Source: Clostridiales bacterium | Lineage (GTDB): Bacteria; Bacillota; Clostridia; Oscillospirales; Oscillospiraceae | Reading direction: 5' to 3' | Assembly (NCBI GenBank): GCA_022786965.1 | Contig: JALFXH010000146.1 | Location: forward strand, 110,434 to 174,433 | Length of the DNA stretch: 64,000 nucleotides | Shown: positions 1 to 7,479 of the stretch, in pieces | Position numbering within the stretch: position 1 is the first letter of the stretch | Layout: the number at the start of each line of letters is the position of its first letter | Translations under genes and position numbers: made by a program | The notes under the pieces: generated by a model | Seen by the model: only the letters and a program-made list of their open reading frames with translations | Told to the model about the DNA's origin: nothing | The model's database searches: none

Positions 1-446
1 GGCTGGCAGAGGATCTTGTGCATGAAGGCCCCGATAAAGGGCAGCTTGTAGTTTTCCTTTTTCGTCAGAAACGCCAGCTGACTTTTTTTGAAGCAGTGCA
101 GCACAATGCCGGGATCGGCAATGAACAGATGGTTGCACACCAGCAGGAACCGGCCCTCTTTCGGTGTCTTCTCCAAACCTTTCGTGTGCAGCCGCACCCG
201 CACCAGCTGAATCAGCGCCTCAATGTAGACGTGCATGACCCGGCGATAAAAGGGGCTGTCCTCTTCCTGGGGCTTATTGAAGTCCACCAACGCGCAGACT
301 GCCCACAAAAAGAGCAGCGCCAGCGCAAACAGCCCCGCGTAAATGCCAATGAACAGCAGCGGCAGAATCCACAGTTTCCACCCCATGCAGGCAAAAACCA
401 CGCAGGAAACCAGCGCAGACACACCGGCAATGGTTCTCAGCAGCAT
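1..446 (-). CDS. PlsC-like 1-acyl-glycerol-3-phosphate acyltransferase, partial
   Basis: This is the N-terminal part (about 148 residues) of a lysophospholipid acyltransferase that would transfer an acyl group to the sn-2 position of lysophosphatidate at the membrane. The frame is open to the left edge, so the C-terminus is missing. Two hydrophobic segments lie near residues 1-20 and 25-50. The acyltransferase signature NHLFIAD (H-x4-D) follows at about residue 115 and is the catalytic motif of the PlsC family. The ATG at 446 is preceded by AAGGAG. Family assignment is good; substrate is inferred. Confidence 0.85.
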   Translation of the reverse strand, partial: MLLRTIAGVSALVSCVVFACMGWKLWILPLLFIGIYAGLFALALLFLWAVCALVDFNKPQEEDSPFYRRVMHVYIEALIQLVRVRLHTKGLEKTPKEGRFLLVCNHLFIADPGIVLHCFKKSQLAFLTKKENYKLPFIGAFMHKILCQ

Positions 447-542
447 AAAATTTCTCCTTTTTCTTAAGTTATGGGTATTATACTCCGATTTTCCCAGCAA
501 AACAAGGCAGAATACTGAACAAAGAGTTTTTCGGCAAGGGAC

Positions 543-571
543 TGGAAATTGGGACAATCAACTGCTATAAT
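543..571 (+). promoter_or_regulatory. promoter, extended -10 type
   Basis: TGGAAA (543-548), 17 bp, TATAAT (566-571), with an upstream TG that makes an extended -10 (TGCTATAAT). The ATG at 570 lies inside this -10 box, so the downstream gene should start at the GTG at 603. Confidence 0.65.
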
Positions 572-602
572 GAAGCCATCGAGTATTTGGGAGGAATGGC
601 GC

Positions 603-1280
603 GTGAAGCAACGAAACTTACTTCCCCTGTCTGCCCTGATTATGGGTCTTGCCTGTCTGGTGGGGCGGCGGGTTTTATATGCCACGTCCGTGGACGGCAC
701 GGGACTGCTGGAGTCCGGGACACCGCTGGAGTGGGGCACGTATCTGCTCAGCGTGCTGGCGCTGGCGCTGTGGATTGCCGGTTCCCGGCGGGAAGAAGGC
801 AGGGTTTTTCCGGATTCCGTAGTTTCTCTGGGGCAATTCATCGGTGCGGTGGGCATCGGCTGGACCGCCCTTCGCTATCCCGGGGAAATGCCCGGCCTGC
901 TGGGGAATCTGTGGAAGATTCTGGGTATTCTCTCCGCAGGCTGCCTGATTTGGTCCGCGTACTGTACGAAAAACGGGAAAACACCCCACTTTCTGCTTTT
1001 GCTTTTCCCCTGCCTGTTTTGGCTGATTCATCTGGTGGACAACTACCGGGGCTGGAGCGGTCAGCCCCAGCTGCAAAGCTACCTGTTCTCCCTGCTTGCC
1101 ACCATGGCCATGACCCTGTTCACCTACTACACTGCCGCCGGCGCAGCCCAGATGGGGAAACCCCGGCGGAAACGGTTCGCCGCACTGGCAGCGGGCTATT
1201 TCTGTACCGCCGCCGCCCTGCCGGGAAAGGGGCAGCTATTGTACCTGCTGTCCGCCCTGTGGGCCCTGTTTAGCCTTTAG
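603..1280 (+). CDS. polytopic membrane protein of unknown function
   Basis: A 225-residue protein with about six hydrophobic segments and a basic C-terminal loop (KPRRKR) between the last ones. I do not recognise a family. The GTG start at 603 is chosen because GGGAGG lies 8 bases upstream and because the in-frame ATG at 570 is part of the -10 promoter box. It reads divergently from the PlsC-like gene and is followed by a repeat-filled spacer. No catalytic motif is visible; it could be a small integral membrane sensor or a transporter-like protein, but nothing in the sequence decides this. Confidence 0.7.
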   Translation: MKQRNLLPLSALIMGLACLVGRRVLYATSVDGTGLLESGTPLEWGTYLLSVLALALWIAGSRREEGRVFPDSVVSLGQFIGAVGIGWTALRYPGEMPGLLGNLWKILGILSAGCLIWSAYCTKNGKTPHFLLLLFPCLFWLIHLVDNYRGWSGQPQLQSYLFSLLATMAMTLFTYYTAAGAAQMGKPRRKRFAALAAGYFCTAAALPGKGQLLYLLSALWALFSL

Positions 1281-1294
1281 CGGTGAGTCGCCCT

Positions 1295-1391
1295 GGCCGC
1301 AGTGCGGCCGGACAATGCGTTACGAACCCAGGCAGTCAACTTACATCCTTAGGGCCCCTCGACCGGAACCGCTCAGCAATGAGGTAAATTG
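1295..1391. repeat. intergenic repeat family D, copy 1
   Basis: A block containing CAATGCGTTACGAACC and GGGCCCCTCGACC and ending GAGGTAAATTG. Matching blocks occur at about 57015-57090 (same orientation) and 57413-57494 (inverted). Non-coding and dispersed between genes. Confidence 0.7.
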
Positions 1392-1404
1392 TTCTTTAGT
1401 CAAT

Positions 1405-1567
1405 CAATGCGTAGGGCGGGGTTATGACCCCGCCGATCAGGTTGGTCGTATGACTAGAGTCCGTCCGATGGGATTTGTCTGGACGTTAACTCGCCAAATA
1501 CCATTCAACGTAAATTGCTGATTGCCGATACTGCGTCGGCGGGGTCATGACCCCGCCCTACGCATTG
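1405..1567. repeat. MITE-like palindromic repeat family A, copy 1
   Basis: The ends are long inverted repeats: CAATGCGTAGGGCGGGG at the left and its complement at the right. Each end also contains an internal palindrome of the type GGCGGGGTCATGACCCCGCC. The interior (about 100 bp) is non-coding. Related copies lie at 8466-8576 and 61854-61986. No transposase is inside, as in a non-autonomous MITE. The spacer 1281-1639 holds only this and the family D block. Confidence 0.75.
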
Positions 1568-1639
1568 GTCTACTATATTCTCATTTAGCTGTTTTTTGAC
1601 GCAGCCCGGTCAATATCATTTCAAATAAGGTTGTGAACC

Positions 1640-2968
1640 ATGTTTTTACCCGGAAATATACAAAACTGCATCGATTTATTGGAAACCGCCGGCTTTGCCG
1701 CCTACGCCGTAGGGGGCTGTGTCCGGGATGCCTGTCTGGGGCTTATCCCCCACGACTATGACCTGTGCACCAGCGCACTGCCCGCCCAGACCGAAGCGGT
1801 GTTCCGGGATTACCGACTGGTGCTCTCAGGCGAAAAGCACGGCACCGTCACCGTGATTACGGAGGACGGCCCGGTAGAGATCACCACCTTCCGTACCGAA
1901 GGGGGATACCGGGACAACCGCCACCCGGACTGGGTGCAATTCGTGCCGGATATTCAGGGCGACCTGGCCCGGCGGGACTTCACCGTCAACGCCATGGCCT
2001 ATTCTCCGACGCGGGGCTTTGCCGATCCCTTCGGCGGGCGGGAGGATTTAAAAAATCACGTTTTGCGGGCCGTGGGTGACCCGGTTTCCCGCTTTCAGGA
2101 GGATTCCCTGCGGATTCTGCGGGGTGTCCGCTTTGCCGCCCGGTTCGGCCTGAATCCGGAGGAAAAAACCATGGAGGCCATGCTGTCCCAGGCCGGGCTG
2201 ATGGAAAATCTGGCGAGAGAACGTGTATTTGAGGAATTATGTAAACTTCTTGTGGTTGCCAAAGCCCAGGATATCACCCGCTTCGCCGAAATTCTCGCGG
2301 CGGTGATTCCGGAGCTAAAGCCCATGATCGGCTTTGACCAACACAGCCCCCACCACGCCTATGACCTGATCACCCACACTGCTCACGTTGTGGAGGGCGT
2401 TCCGGCGGAACTGCCCCTGCGCTGGGCAGCCCTGCTCCACGACACAGGCAAGGTAGAAACCTTTACGCTGGACGCCACGGGCCGGGGCCACTTCTACGGC
2501 CACGCCAAAGAAAGCGCCGCCATAGCCGACAGCATTCTGCGCCGCCTGAAAGCCCCCACCACCCTCCGGGAGGAGGTCGTGGCCCTGATCGGAAAGCACA
2601 TGACCCGGCTCCAGCCGGACAGAAAATTCCTTCGCCGTCAGGCGTCCAAATACGGCTTTCCCATGGTGGAGAGTATGCTCTGTTTACAGGAGGCGGACAT
2701 GGGCAGCAAAGGCACCGGGGAGGACGACGGAAGCGCGGTATTTGCCGAAGTACGGCAAATTCTTGCGGAATTGAAGGCGGAGGACGCCTGCCTGAACCTG
2801 AAAGCTCTGGCGGTCAACGGCAACGATCTGATGGCCCTCGGTTTTCGGGGGAAGGAAATCGGGACATGTCTGAACGCGCTGCTGGAACAGGTCGTGGAGG
2901 AACGGCTGCCCAACGAAAAAGAGGCTCTGCTGGCCTTTGCCGCGGGGCGCAAGGAGGAAACACAATGA
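1640..2968 (+). CDS. cca: CCA tRNA nucleotidyltransferase with HD domain
   Basis: A 442-residue class II CCA-adding enzyme that builds or repairs the 3' CCA of tRNAs. The head domain shows GGCVRD (residues 25-30), the catalytic DYD (39-41) and RRDFTVNAMA (about 111-120). The neck motif EDSLRILRGVRFAARFG follows at 154-170. An HD phosphohydrolase motif, LLHDTGK, is at 265-271. It overlaps the next gene by 4 bases (ATGA), so it is the first gene of a three-gene operon. Family assignment is firm. Whether it adds all of CCA or only part cannot be told from the sequence alone. Confidence 0.95.
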   Translation: MFLPGNIQNCIDLLETAGFAAYAVGGCVRDACLGLIPHDYDLCTSALPAQTEAVFRDYRLVLSGEKHGTVTVITEDGPVEITTFRTEGGYRDNRHPDWVQFVPDIQGDLARRDFTVNAMAYSPTRGFADPFGGREDLKNHVLRAVGDPVSRFQEDSLRILRGVRFAARFGLNPEEKTMEAMLSQAGLMENLARERVFEELCKLLVVAKAQDITRFAEILAAVIPELKPMIGFDQHSPHHAYDLITHTAHVVEGVPAELPLRWAALLHDTGKVETFTLDATGRGHFYGHAKESAAIADSILRRLKAPTTLREEVVALIGKHMTRLQPDRKFLRRQASKYGFPMVESMLCLQEADMGSKGTGEDDGSAVFAEVRQILAELKAEDACLNLKALAVNGNDLMALGFRGKEIGTCLNALLEQVVEERLPNEKEALLAFAAGRKEETQ

Positions 2969-3762
2969 AAATCGCCATTGTCACCGGGGCCAGCTCCGGT
3001 ATGGGCCGGGAATTCGTCCGGCAGTTATCTGAATATGTGCAGGTGGATGAAATCTGGGCCGTAGCCCGGCGGCGGGAAGCGCTGGAAGCCCTGAAGGCCG
3101 AAACCACCGTCCCGGTGCGGCCCGTGGTACTGGATCTGCTGGAAATGGAAAGCTTTGACAAAATCCGCGCCATGCTGGAAGAAACCCGGCCGGAAATCCG
3201 GCTTCTGGTCAACGCGGCGGGCTTCGGCAAGTTCGGCGCCTACCATAAGACCTCCATTGAGGACGACTGCCGGATGATCGACCTGAACTGCAAGGCTCTG
3301 CTGATAATGACCCGGCTGTGCATCCCCTATATGAAGCCCGGCAGCCACATTCTGGAGCTGGACAGCCTGTCGGCCTTCCAGCCCGTGCCCTACATCACCA
3401 CCTACGGCGCCACGAAAGCCTTCGTCCTCAGCTACAGCCGGGCCATGAACCGGGAATTAAAGAACAAGGGCATCCGGGTCATGGCTATGAATCCCGGCTG
3501 GGTGAAAACCGAGTTCTTCCGCCACGCCTTCCAGACCAATGACGGCGAGGTTCAGTATTTTGACCGGCTGTACGAGGCAGCCGATGTGGTGAAAACCGGC
3601 CTGCACGACCTGTACAAAACCAAAAAGGACTGCTCCATCCACGGCCTGCCGGTGAAGCTGCAGGTGCTGGCCGTAAAGCTGGTGCCCCACCGGTTTGTCA
3701 TGGATATCTGGCTGAAACAGCAGAAAAAGGCAAAAAATAACGAAGGGTTGGTGAAAGAATGA
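2965..3762 (+). CDS. short-chain dehydrogenase/reductase
   Basis: A 265-residue classical SDR. The cofactor motif TGASSGMG lies at residues 7-14, the NAAG motif near 77-80, and the active-site Ser and YxxxK (YGATK) near residue 145. The C-terminus is basic and hydrophobic, as in membrane-associated SDRs acting on lipids. The start at 2965 is used because AAGGAGG lies just upstream and the ATG overlaps the cca stop (ATGA). It also overlaps the next gene by ATGA. Substrate is not predictable. Confidence 0.88.
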   Translation: MKIAIVTGASSGMGREFVRQLSEYVQVDEIWAVARRREALEALKAETTVPVRPVVLDLLEMESFDKIRAMLEETRPEIRLLVNAAGFGKFGAYHKTSIEDDCRMIDLNCKALLIMTRLCIPYMKPGSHILELDSLSAFQPVPYITTYGATKAFVLSYSRAMNRELKNKGIRVMAMNPGWVKTEFFRHAFQTNDGEVQYFDRLYEAADVVKTGLHDLYKTKKDCSIHGLPVKLQVLAVKLVPHRFVMDIWLKQQKKAKNNEGLVKE

Positions 3763-4808
3763 AGCTGGATAAGAAAAAACTGCTGGCAGGCATTCTTACC
3801 CTGGTAATCGCGGCCTGCTCCTATGTGGTCACAGAGTATCTTCAGGAAAAGCCCGCCGTATCCGGGGACGGGCTGATTGTCCAGTTCATTGACGTGGGTC
3901 AGGCGGACTGCGCTCTGCTCCAATGCGACGGACAGTTTATGCTCATTGACGGCGGCAACCGGGATGACAGCCAGCTGGTGGTGTCATTTCTGGAGCAGCA
4001 GGGCGTGAAGGAGCTGGCCGCCGTGGTTTGTACCCACGCCCACGAGGACCATGTGGGCGGTCTGCCCGCCGTGCTGGCAGTGTACCCCACCAAAGCGGTG
4101 TACGCTCCCACAAAAACCTATTCCTCCAATATTTTCGACAAGTTCGTCTACTACACCGACCAGCAGGGACTGGAAATCACCATTCCCGCTCCCGGCGACC
4201 GGTTCAGCCTGGGACAGGCGGAGGTCACGGTGCTGGGTCCGGTAAAATCCTACGCCGAGACCAACGACACCTCCATTGTCCTGCGGGTTACCTATGGGGA
4301 GACCAGCTTCCTCTTCACTGGCGACATGGAGACCGACGCGGAAAATGATATGCTGGACTACTGGGAGGGGAAGGTGGACTGGAAAACGGACGTGCTGAAA
4401 GTGGGCCACCACTGCTCCAACTCCTCCACCAGCTACCGCTTCCTGAACGAGGTGGATCCCACCTACGGCGTGATCAGTCTGGGCAAGGACAATTCCTACG
4501 GCCATCCCCACAAGGAACCCATGTCCCGGCTGAATCAGGCCGGCGTGACCATTCTGCGCACCGACGAACTGGGCACCATCCAGGCCGTGTCCGATGGGAA
4601 AGAAGTCACCCTTACATGGCAGAACCAGTCCGCTGTCCCGGAAAACGCGGAACCGACAGCCCAGGTGTTCATCGGAAATAAAAACTCTAAAAAGTTCCAC
4701 GCCCCGGACTGCGCCAACCTGCCGTCGGACAAGAACGCTGTGGAGTTTACCTCCTATCAGGAAGCCGTGGACGCGGGATACGCTCCCTGCGGAAGCTGCC
4801 TTGGTTAA
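3759..4808 (+). CDS. ComEC/Rec2-type metallo-beta-lactamase-fold hydrolase, exported, with Ada-like metal-binding tail
   Basis: A 349-residue protein. A hydrophobic N-terminus ends in IAAC (Cys20), which fits a lipoprotein signal. The MBL fold starts with FIDVGQAD and carries the metal motif HAHEDH (residues 93-98). A further GHH and GHPH follow, as in the soluble hydrolase domain of ComEC. The last ~45 residues contain FHAPDC and CGSC, resembling the small Cys-rich Ada-like metal-binding domain often attached to secreted nucleases and hydrolases. The stand-alone form lacks the ComEC channel, so a role in degrading extracellular DNA or another phosphodiester is inference. Last gene of the cca operon. 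Confidence 0.85.
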   Translation: MKLDKKKLLAGILTLVIAACSYVVTEYLQEKPAVSGDGLIVQFIDVGQADCALLQCDGQFMLIDGGNRDDSQLVVSFLEQQGVKELAAVVCTHAHEDHVGGLPAVLAVYPTKAVYAPTKTYSSNIFDKFVYYTDQQGLEITIPAPGDRFSLGQAEVTVLGPVKSYAETNDTSIVLRVTYGETSFLFTGDMETDAENDMLDYWEGKVDWKTDVLKVGHHCSNSSTSYRFLNEVDPTYGVISLGKDNSYGHPHKEPMSRLNQAGVTILRTDELGTIQAVSDGKEVTLTWQNQSAVPENAEPTAQVFIGNKNSKKFHAPDCANLPSDKNAVEFTSYQEAVDAGYAPCGSCLG

Positions 4809-4820
4809 GTGTGAAGAGTG

Positions 4821-4868
4821 AAGAGTGGAGAGTGAAGCATTTCCACTCCACTCTCCACTCTTTTTTAA
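4821..4868. terminator. bidirectional terminator between convergent genes
   Basis: Perfect 14-bp stem AAGAGTGGAGAGTG (4821-4834) and its complement (4849-4862), followed by a T run. It lies between the convergent hydrolase and lysozyme genes. Confidence 0.75.
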
Positions 4869-5863
4869 TGTGGCATAAATACGTTGATATCCACATTTCC
4901 CTGAATTCCGGGCACCTTTCCGCTGCTGGTCCACTGCCACATCTCCACCTTCCAGGGGTAGGTCATGCGGTCCTGATACAGGGCCAGCCAGAAGGGGTAG
5001 TCCTCCAGCTCGCTGAGGTAGTACAGGTTCTCCGACTGGTGCCAGTTGAAATACACCATGGGCTGGAAGCCCATTTTTTTCATCTGCCCGCAGAAGTGAA
5101 GCTGAATGTCCGTTAACGTCCGGGCATCCATGTTCTTCGTCCGGGCGTCCTCCGCGGGTATCTCCCAGTCCAGAACGATGGGCATATCCAGATCCACATC
5201 CGCCAGCATATTCAGCATGAACTGGATTTCCTCGTCGGTTTCCTTGATATCCAGGGCCTGGGAGAAAAAGTAAGCCCCGATTCTCAGGTCCGCCTCCTTG
5301 GCTTCCTTCAAATTCTTTTTCGCGTATTCATCCTCCACCAGCTTGCCGCTGCCGTAGCCACGGTAGCCCAGCCGGATGATGGCAAAGTCGATGCCGGATT
5401 TTTTCACTGCCGCCCAGTCAATCTCCCCCTGATGGGCGGATACGTCCACGCCGGGGAAGCTTATCACGTTTTGCAGCAGCAGATAGTTATGGCGGTTGTA
5501 CTGGAAATCATAGCGGTTATAGGGGTTTCGGTCCGGGGGGATGGTAGGATTTTCCGGCTCTGTTTCGGAAATGGTTGGCTCCAGAATCACTTCCTCCTGC
5601 GGCTCTGTTTGGTGGATGTGCTGAGCCTTTGCCGTCTCCGGGTCATCGTCCCGGAAGATATAGGGAAAGCTGGGAATCAGCACGGCGATGAGAAGCACCG
5701 CCGCCAGCGCCGCCACGATCCCCATGATCAGCTCCGACCGGGGCTTTCGGGATTGAGTCCGCAGGTTATCGATTACCGCTTCCTCCTCCGGGTACAGCTC
5801 ATCGTCCTCATAATCAAAATCCTTCTGTTCTTTCTCCGGCAGCTTGAGAAAACCCACTCTCAT
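4865..5863 (-). CDS. membrane-anchored GH25 lysozyme-like muramidase
   Basis: A 332-residue type II membrane protein: acidic cytoplasmic N-terminus, one transmembrane segment (about residues 45-65), a Glu/Pro-rich linker, then a glycosyl hydrolase family 25 domain. GH25 marks are GVDVSAHQGEIDW at the start of the barrel, IRLGYRG, and IVLDWE with the catalytic acidic residues. It would cleave the MurNAc-GlcNAc bond of peptidoglycan outside the cell. The start is set at the ATG at 5863, because the longer GTG start (5896) coincides with the predicted transcription start of the promoter at 5897-5925. Confidence 0.88.
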   Translation of the reverse strand: MRVGFLKLPEKEQKDFDYEDDELYPEEEAVIDNLRTQSRKPRSELIMGIVAALAAVLLIAVLIPSFPYIFRDDDPETAKAQHIHQTEPQEEVILEPTISETEPENPTIPPDRNPYNRYDFQYNRHNYLLLQNVISFPGVDVSAHQGEIDWAAVKKSGIDFAIIRLGYRGYGSGKLVEDEYAKKNLKEAKEADLRIGAYFFSQALDIKETDEEIQFMLNMLADVDLDMPIVLDWEIPAEDARTKNMDARTLTDIQLHFCGQMKKMGFQPMVYFNWHQSENLYYLSELEDYPFWLALYQDRMTYPWKVEMWQWTSSGKVPGIQGNVDINVFMPH

Positions 5864-5896
5864 CGCCCCCTTTCCGCGTGTTACTTCTTTCGACAC

Positions 5897-5925
5897 AGTA
5901 TACCATAGTTTTCCCCGTTCGCCAA
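5897..5925 (-). promoter_or_regulatory. promoter of the GH25 gene
   Basis: On the minus strand: TTGGCG, 17 bp, TATACT with an upstream TGG (extended -10). Confidence 0.7.
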
Positions 5926-5972
5926 CCCCTTAAATAAATCTTAAACAATCCGTAAATTTTCCCCGCTCCTTG

Positions 5973-6000
5973 TTGCAATCTGTCTGCTTTGCAATATAAT
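5973..6000 (+). promoter_or_regulatory. promoter of the zinc-ribbon membrane protein gene
   Basis: TTGCAA (5973-5978), 16 bp, TATAAT (5995-6000). Confidence 0.65.
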
Positions 6001-6037
6001 ATTAGGCAAACGCAAATTTTCTTGACGGGTGATCTCT

Positions 6038-6451
6038 ATGAATGGCATTGGCAGCTGGTTCCGGCAGTTCTCCGCGCGGCTTTCCGCGGGGCTTCGTAAT
6101 TTCATGGCGGGACGCTACGGTACGGATAAACTGAACATGGTGATTTTGAGCGTGGGTCTGGCGGTGAGCCTGTTGTCGGTGTTCTTCCGATACCCGCCGG
6201 TGAATCTGCTGCTGGTGGTGCTGAGCTATGGTCTGATGATCTGGGCGATTTTTCGCACCCTGTCCCGGAACACCTACAAGCGGTATCAGGAAAACCGGAA
6301 ATTTTTGCAGCTGGTTGGCCGTGCCAAGGATCGGAACAACCGCTATTTTGACTGCCCCAAGTGCCGGCAGATGGTGCGGGTGCCGAGAGGAAAGGGGAAA
6401 ATCTCCATCACCTGCCCCCGGTGCCATGAAAAATTCATTCGAAAAACGTAA
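6038..6451 (+). CDS. small membrane protein with C-terminal zinc ribbon
   Basis: A 137-residue protein. Two hydrophobic segments lie at about residues 35-50 and 55-75, followed by a basic region. A C-terminal zinc ribbon shows CPKC...CPRC spaced by about 20 residues. The ATG at 6038 is preceded by GGGTGA. Proteins of this architecture are common in Clostridia with no known role. Monocistronic: own promoter upstream and a strong terminator downstream. Confidence 0.75.
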   Translation: MNGIGSWFRQFSARLSAGLRNFMAGRYGTDKLNMVILSVGLAVSLLSVFFRYPPVNLLLVVLSYGLMIWAIFRTLSRNTYKRYQENRKFLQLVGRAKDRNNRYFDCPKCRQMVRVPRGKGKISITCPRCHEKFIRKT

Positions 6452-6456
6452 AAACT

Positions 6457-6496
6457 CCCCGGCGTGGCTGAAAAACCACGCCGGGGGTTGTATTTT
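6457..6496 (+). terminator. rho-independent terminator
   Basis: Stem CCCCGGCGTGG (6457-6467) with complement at 6476-6486, followed by TTGTATTTT. Confidence 0.9.
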
Positions 6497-6635
6497 GCCG
6501 AAACTGCTTGATTTTTGCGAACAGGTATGCTACTGTTTCAGCGGTACTACCAGTAACGATAGGCGGTTGACCCCCATGCCTCGGGGGTAACTTCTTAGCC
6601 CCCGAATCTCCGACAGAGAAAAGGGGGTGCTGCGG

Positions 6636-6719
6636 ATGGTTACATACTCCGACCTCATCCAGATCGGCATTTTAATCGTCGGCATTATCGGCCTGTTTTT
6701 ACAGACAAAAAAGAAGTAA
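6636..6719 (+). CDS. putative holin-like type I toxin peptide
   Basis: A 27-residue peptide: MVTYSDL, a 15-residue hydrophobic helix (GILIVGIIGLFL), and a basic end (QTKKK). It resembles the putative holin-like toxin family of Firmicutes (TxpA/BsrG-like type I toxins), which insert into the membrane. A strong Shine-Dalgarno (AAAAGGGGGTG) precedes the ATG at 6636. A CCCCC stretch at 6599-6603 can pair with the GGGGG of the ribosome site, which would fit the translational masking typical of type I toxin mRNAs. An antisense RNA converges on its 3' end (see 6706-6799). The sense promoter is uncertain; TTGATT-17-TACTGT near 6513-6541 is a weak candidate. Confidence 0.75.
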   Translation: MVTYSDLIQIGILIVGIIGLFLQTKKK

Positions 6720-6799
6720 CCGCCCCTCCAGCCAAAGAGTGCGGTTACTTCTTGTAACAAAACCACTTAGGGGCTGACCGTCTGCCGGTAGCACCCTTC
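6706..6799 (-). ncRNA. antisense RNA antitoxin opposite the toxin 3' end
   Basis: A near-consensus minus-strand promoter (6806-6834) would start a transcript at about 6799. It runs through the shared hairpin 6711-6753 and ends in a T run at about 6706. The predicted ~94-nt RNA is complementary to the last codons and 3' UTR of the toxin mRNA, the layout of TxpA/RatA-type systems. Predicted from sequence only. Confidence 0.7.
6711..6753. terminator. shared hairpin of toxin mRNA and antisense RNA
   Basis: Perfect 13-bp stem AAGAAGTAACCGC (6711-6723) and complement (6741-6753). It includes the toxin stop codon. On the minus strand it is followed by a T run, making a terminator for the antisense RNA. 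Confidence 0.75.
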
Positions 6800-6805
6800 G
6801 TTTTC

Positions 6806-6834
6806 AGTATAGCCCAATTCGGGCTGTTTGTCAA
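6806..6834 (-). promoter_or_regulatory. strong promoter of the antisense RNA
   Basis: TTGACA, 17 bp, TATACT on the minus strand; the best promoter match of the neighbourhood although no open reading frame follows it. Confidence 0.8.
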
Positions 6835-6836
6835 TG

Positions 6837-6863
6837 CTCCCGCCCTGTGGGCGGGAGATTTTT
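6837..6863 (+). terminator. terminator-like hairpin
   Basis: CTCCCGCCC / GGGCGGGAG with a 3-base loop, followed by ATTTTT in the plus direction. It may stop read-through of the toxin transcript. Confidence 0.6.
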
Positions 6864-6877
6864 GCGTTTGGAGGAAT

Positions 6878-7039
6878 TTATTCTTCCTCCAGCAGCTCCG
6901 GGCGGTTCTCCTGAAGCCACTGGCGGATGATCTCCTCCGTCAGCTGGGATATGCTCCATTTCTTTTCGGCGGCGATTGTTCCAAGGGCCGCCTTGATTTT
7001 CGTGTCTGTCCGATATGTGATATATTCTGTCTTTTTCAT
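6878..7039 (-). CDS. ribbon-helix-helix DNA-binding protein
   Basis: A 53-residue protein. A short strand (EYITYRTD), then KIKAALGTIAAEKKWSISQ and a second helix (LTEEIIRQWLQ), gives the Arc/MetJ/CopG ribbon-helix-helix pattern. The ATG is preceded by AGGTGA. It is divergent from the 91-residue gene at 7134. The 94-bp spacer carries two copies of the near-palindrome GTATAC-NN-GGTATA(C/T), a good candidate operator pair for autoregulation. Such small regulators often act as antitoxin or repressor of the neighbouring gene; that link is inference. Confidence 0.75.
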   Translation of the reverse strand: MKKTEYITYRTDTKIKAALGTIAAEKKWSISQLTEEIIRQWLQENRPELLEEE

Positions 7040-7051
7040 AATGATCACCTA

Positions 7052-7111
7052 GTATACAAGGTATACCTTTCTGATTGACACAGCAATATAAATCAAGTAT
7101 ACTAGGTATAT
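7052..7111 (+). promoter_or_regulatory. promoter with twin operators between divergent genes
   Basis: The plus-strand promoter TTGACA (7075-7080), 17 bp, TATACT (7098-7103) drives the 7134 gene. Operator-like repeats GTATACAAGGTATAC (7052-7066) and GTATACTAGGTATAT (7097-7111) are 45 bp apart. The second overlaps the -10 box. Confidence 0.75.
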
Positions 7112-7133
7112 CATTTGTAAAAGAGGCGATTTT

Positions 7134-7409
7134 ATGACCGATTTTGAAAGAATCCGGGATTCCACATTGGGATACCTGACACCGGAGGAGCGCGTCAGCT
7201 GGGTGTCCGACCTGTCCCGGGAGGGTACGGACTATGACCGCGCCTATCAAAAGCTGCTGTCAGCCCGGGAGCGGCTGTGCCAGCGGTTCGCTCTTCAGCC
7301 GGAGGATATGGAAGCCGTGCTGGATGCCGCCTACGATCTGGAACAGGCCGTGGCCCGGGGCATTTATGATGCCGCTGTGGACTATGCCGCCCGGGGGTTT
7401 CAGCTGTAA
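7134..7409 (+). CDS. unknown 91-residue helical protein
   Basis: A small acidic, mostly helical protein with no signal peptide or membrane segment and no family that I recognise. AGAGG lies 7 bases before the ATG. It is expressed from a near-consensus promoter that overlaps a predicted ribbon-helix-helix operator, so its partner is probably the divergent regulator at 6878-7039. A toxin-antitoxin relation is possible but unproven: the sequence lacks RelE, PemK or PIN motifs. Confidence 0.7.
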   Translation: MTDFERIRDSTLGYLTPEERVSWVSDLSREGTDYDRAYQKLLSARERLCQRFALQPEDMEAVLDAAYDLEQAVARGIYDAAVDYAARGFQL

Positions 7410-7432
7410 TAGCGGGATGGCTCCATATGCTC

Positions 7433-7465
7433 TTGCGGGGGCGGGTCAGTGACCCGCCCCCGCAA
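7433..7465. terminator. GC-rich palindrome between convergent genes
   Basis: A 33-nt perfect palindrome around a central G (TTGCGGGGGCGGGTCA and complement). It lies between convergent genes and shares the GGCGGGTCA...TGACCCGCC core of family A repeats, so it may be a repeat remnant serving as a terminator. Confidence 0.5.
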
Positions 7466-7479
7466 AGGATGTATGGATG

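Noticed and set aside
1315-1521. 68-residue reading frame in the spacer before cca
   Set aside because: It lies across two dispersed repeats (families D and A), has no ribosome site and looks non-coding.
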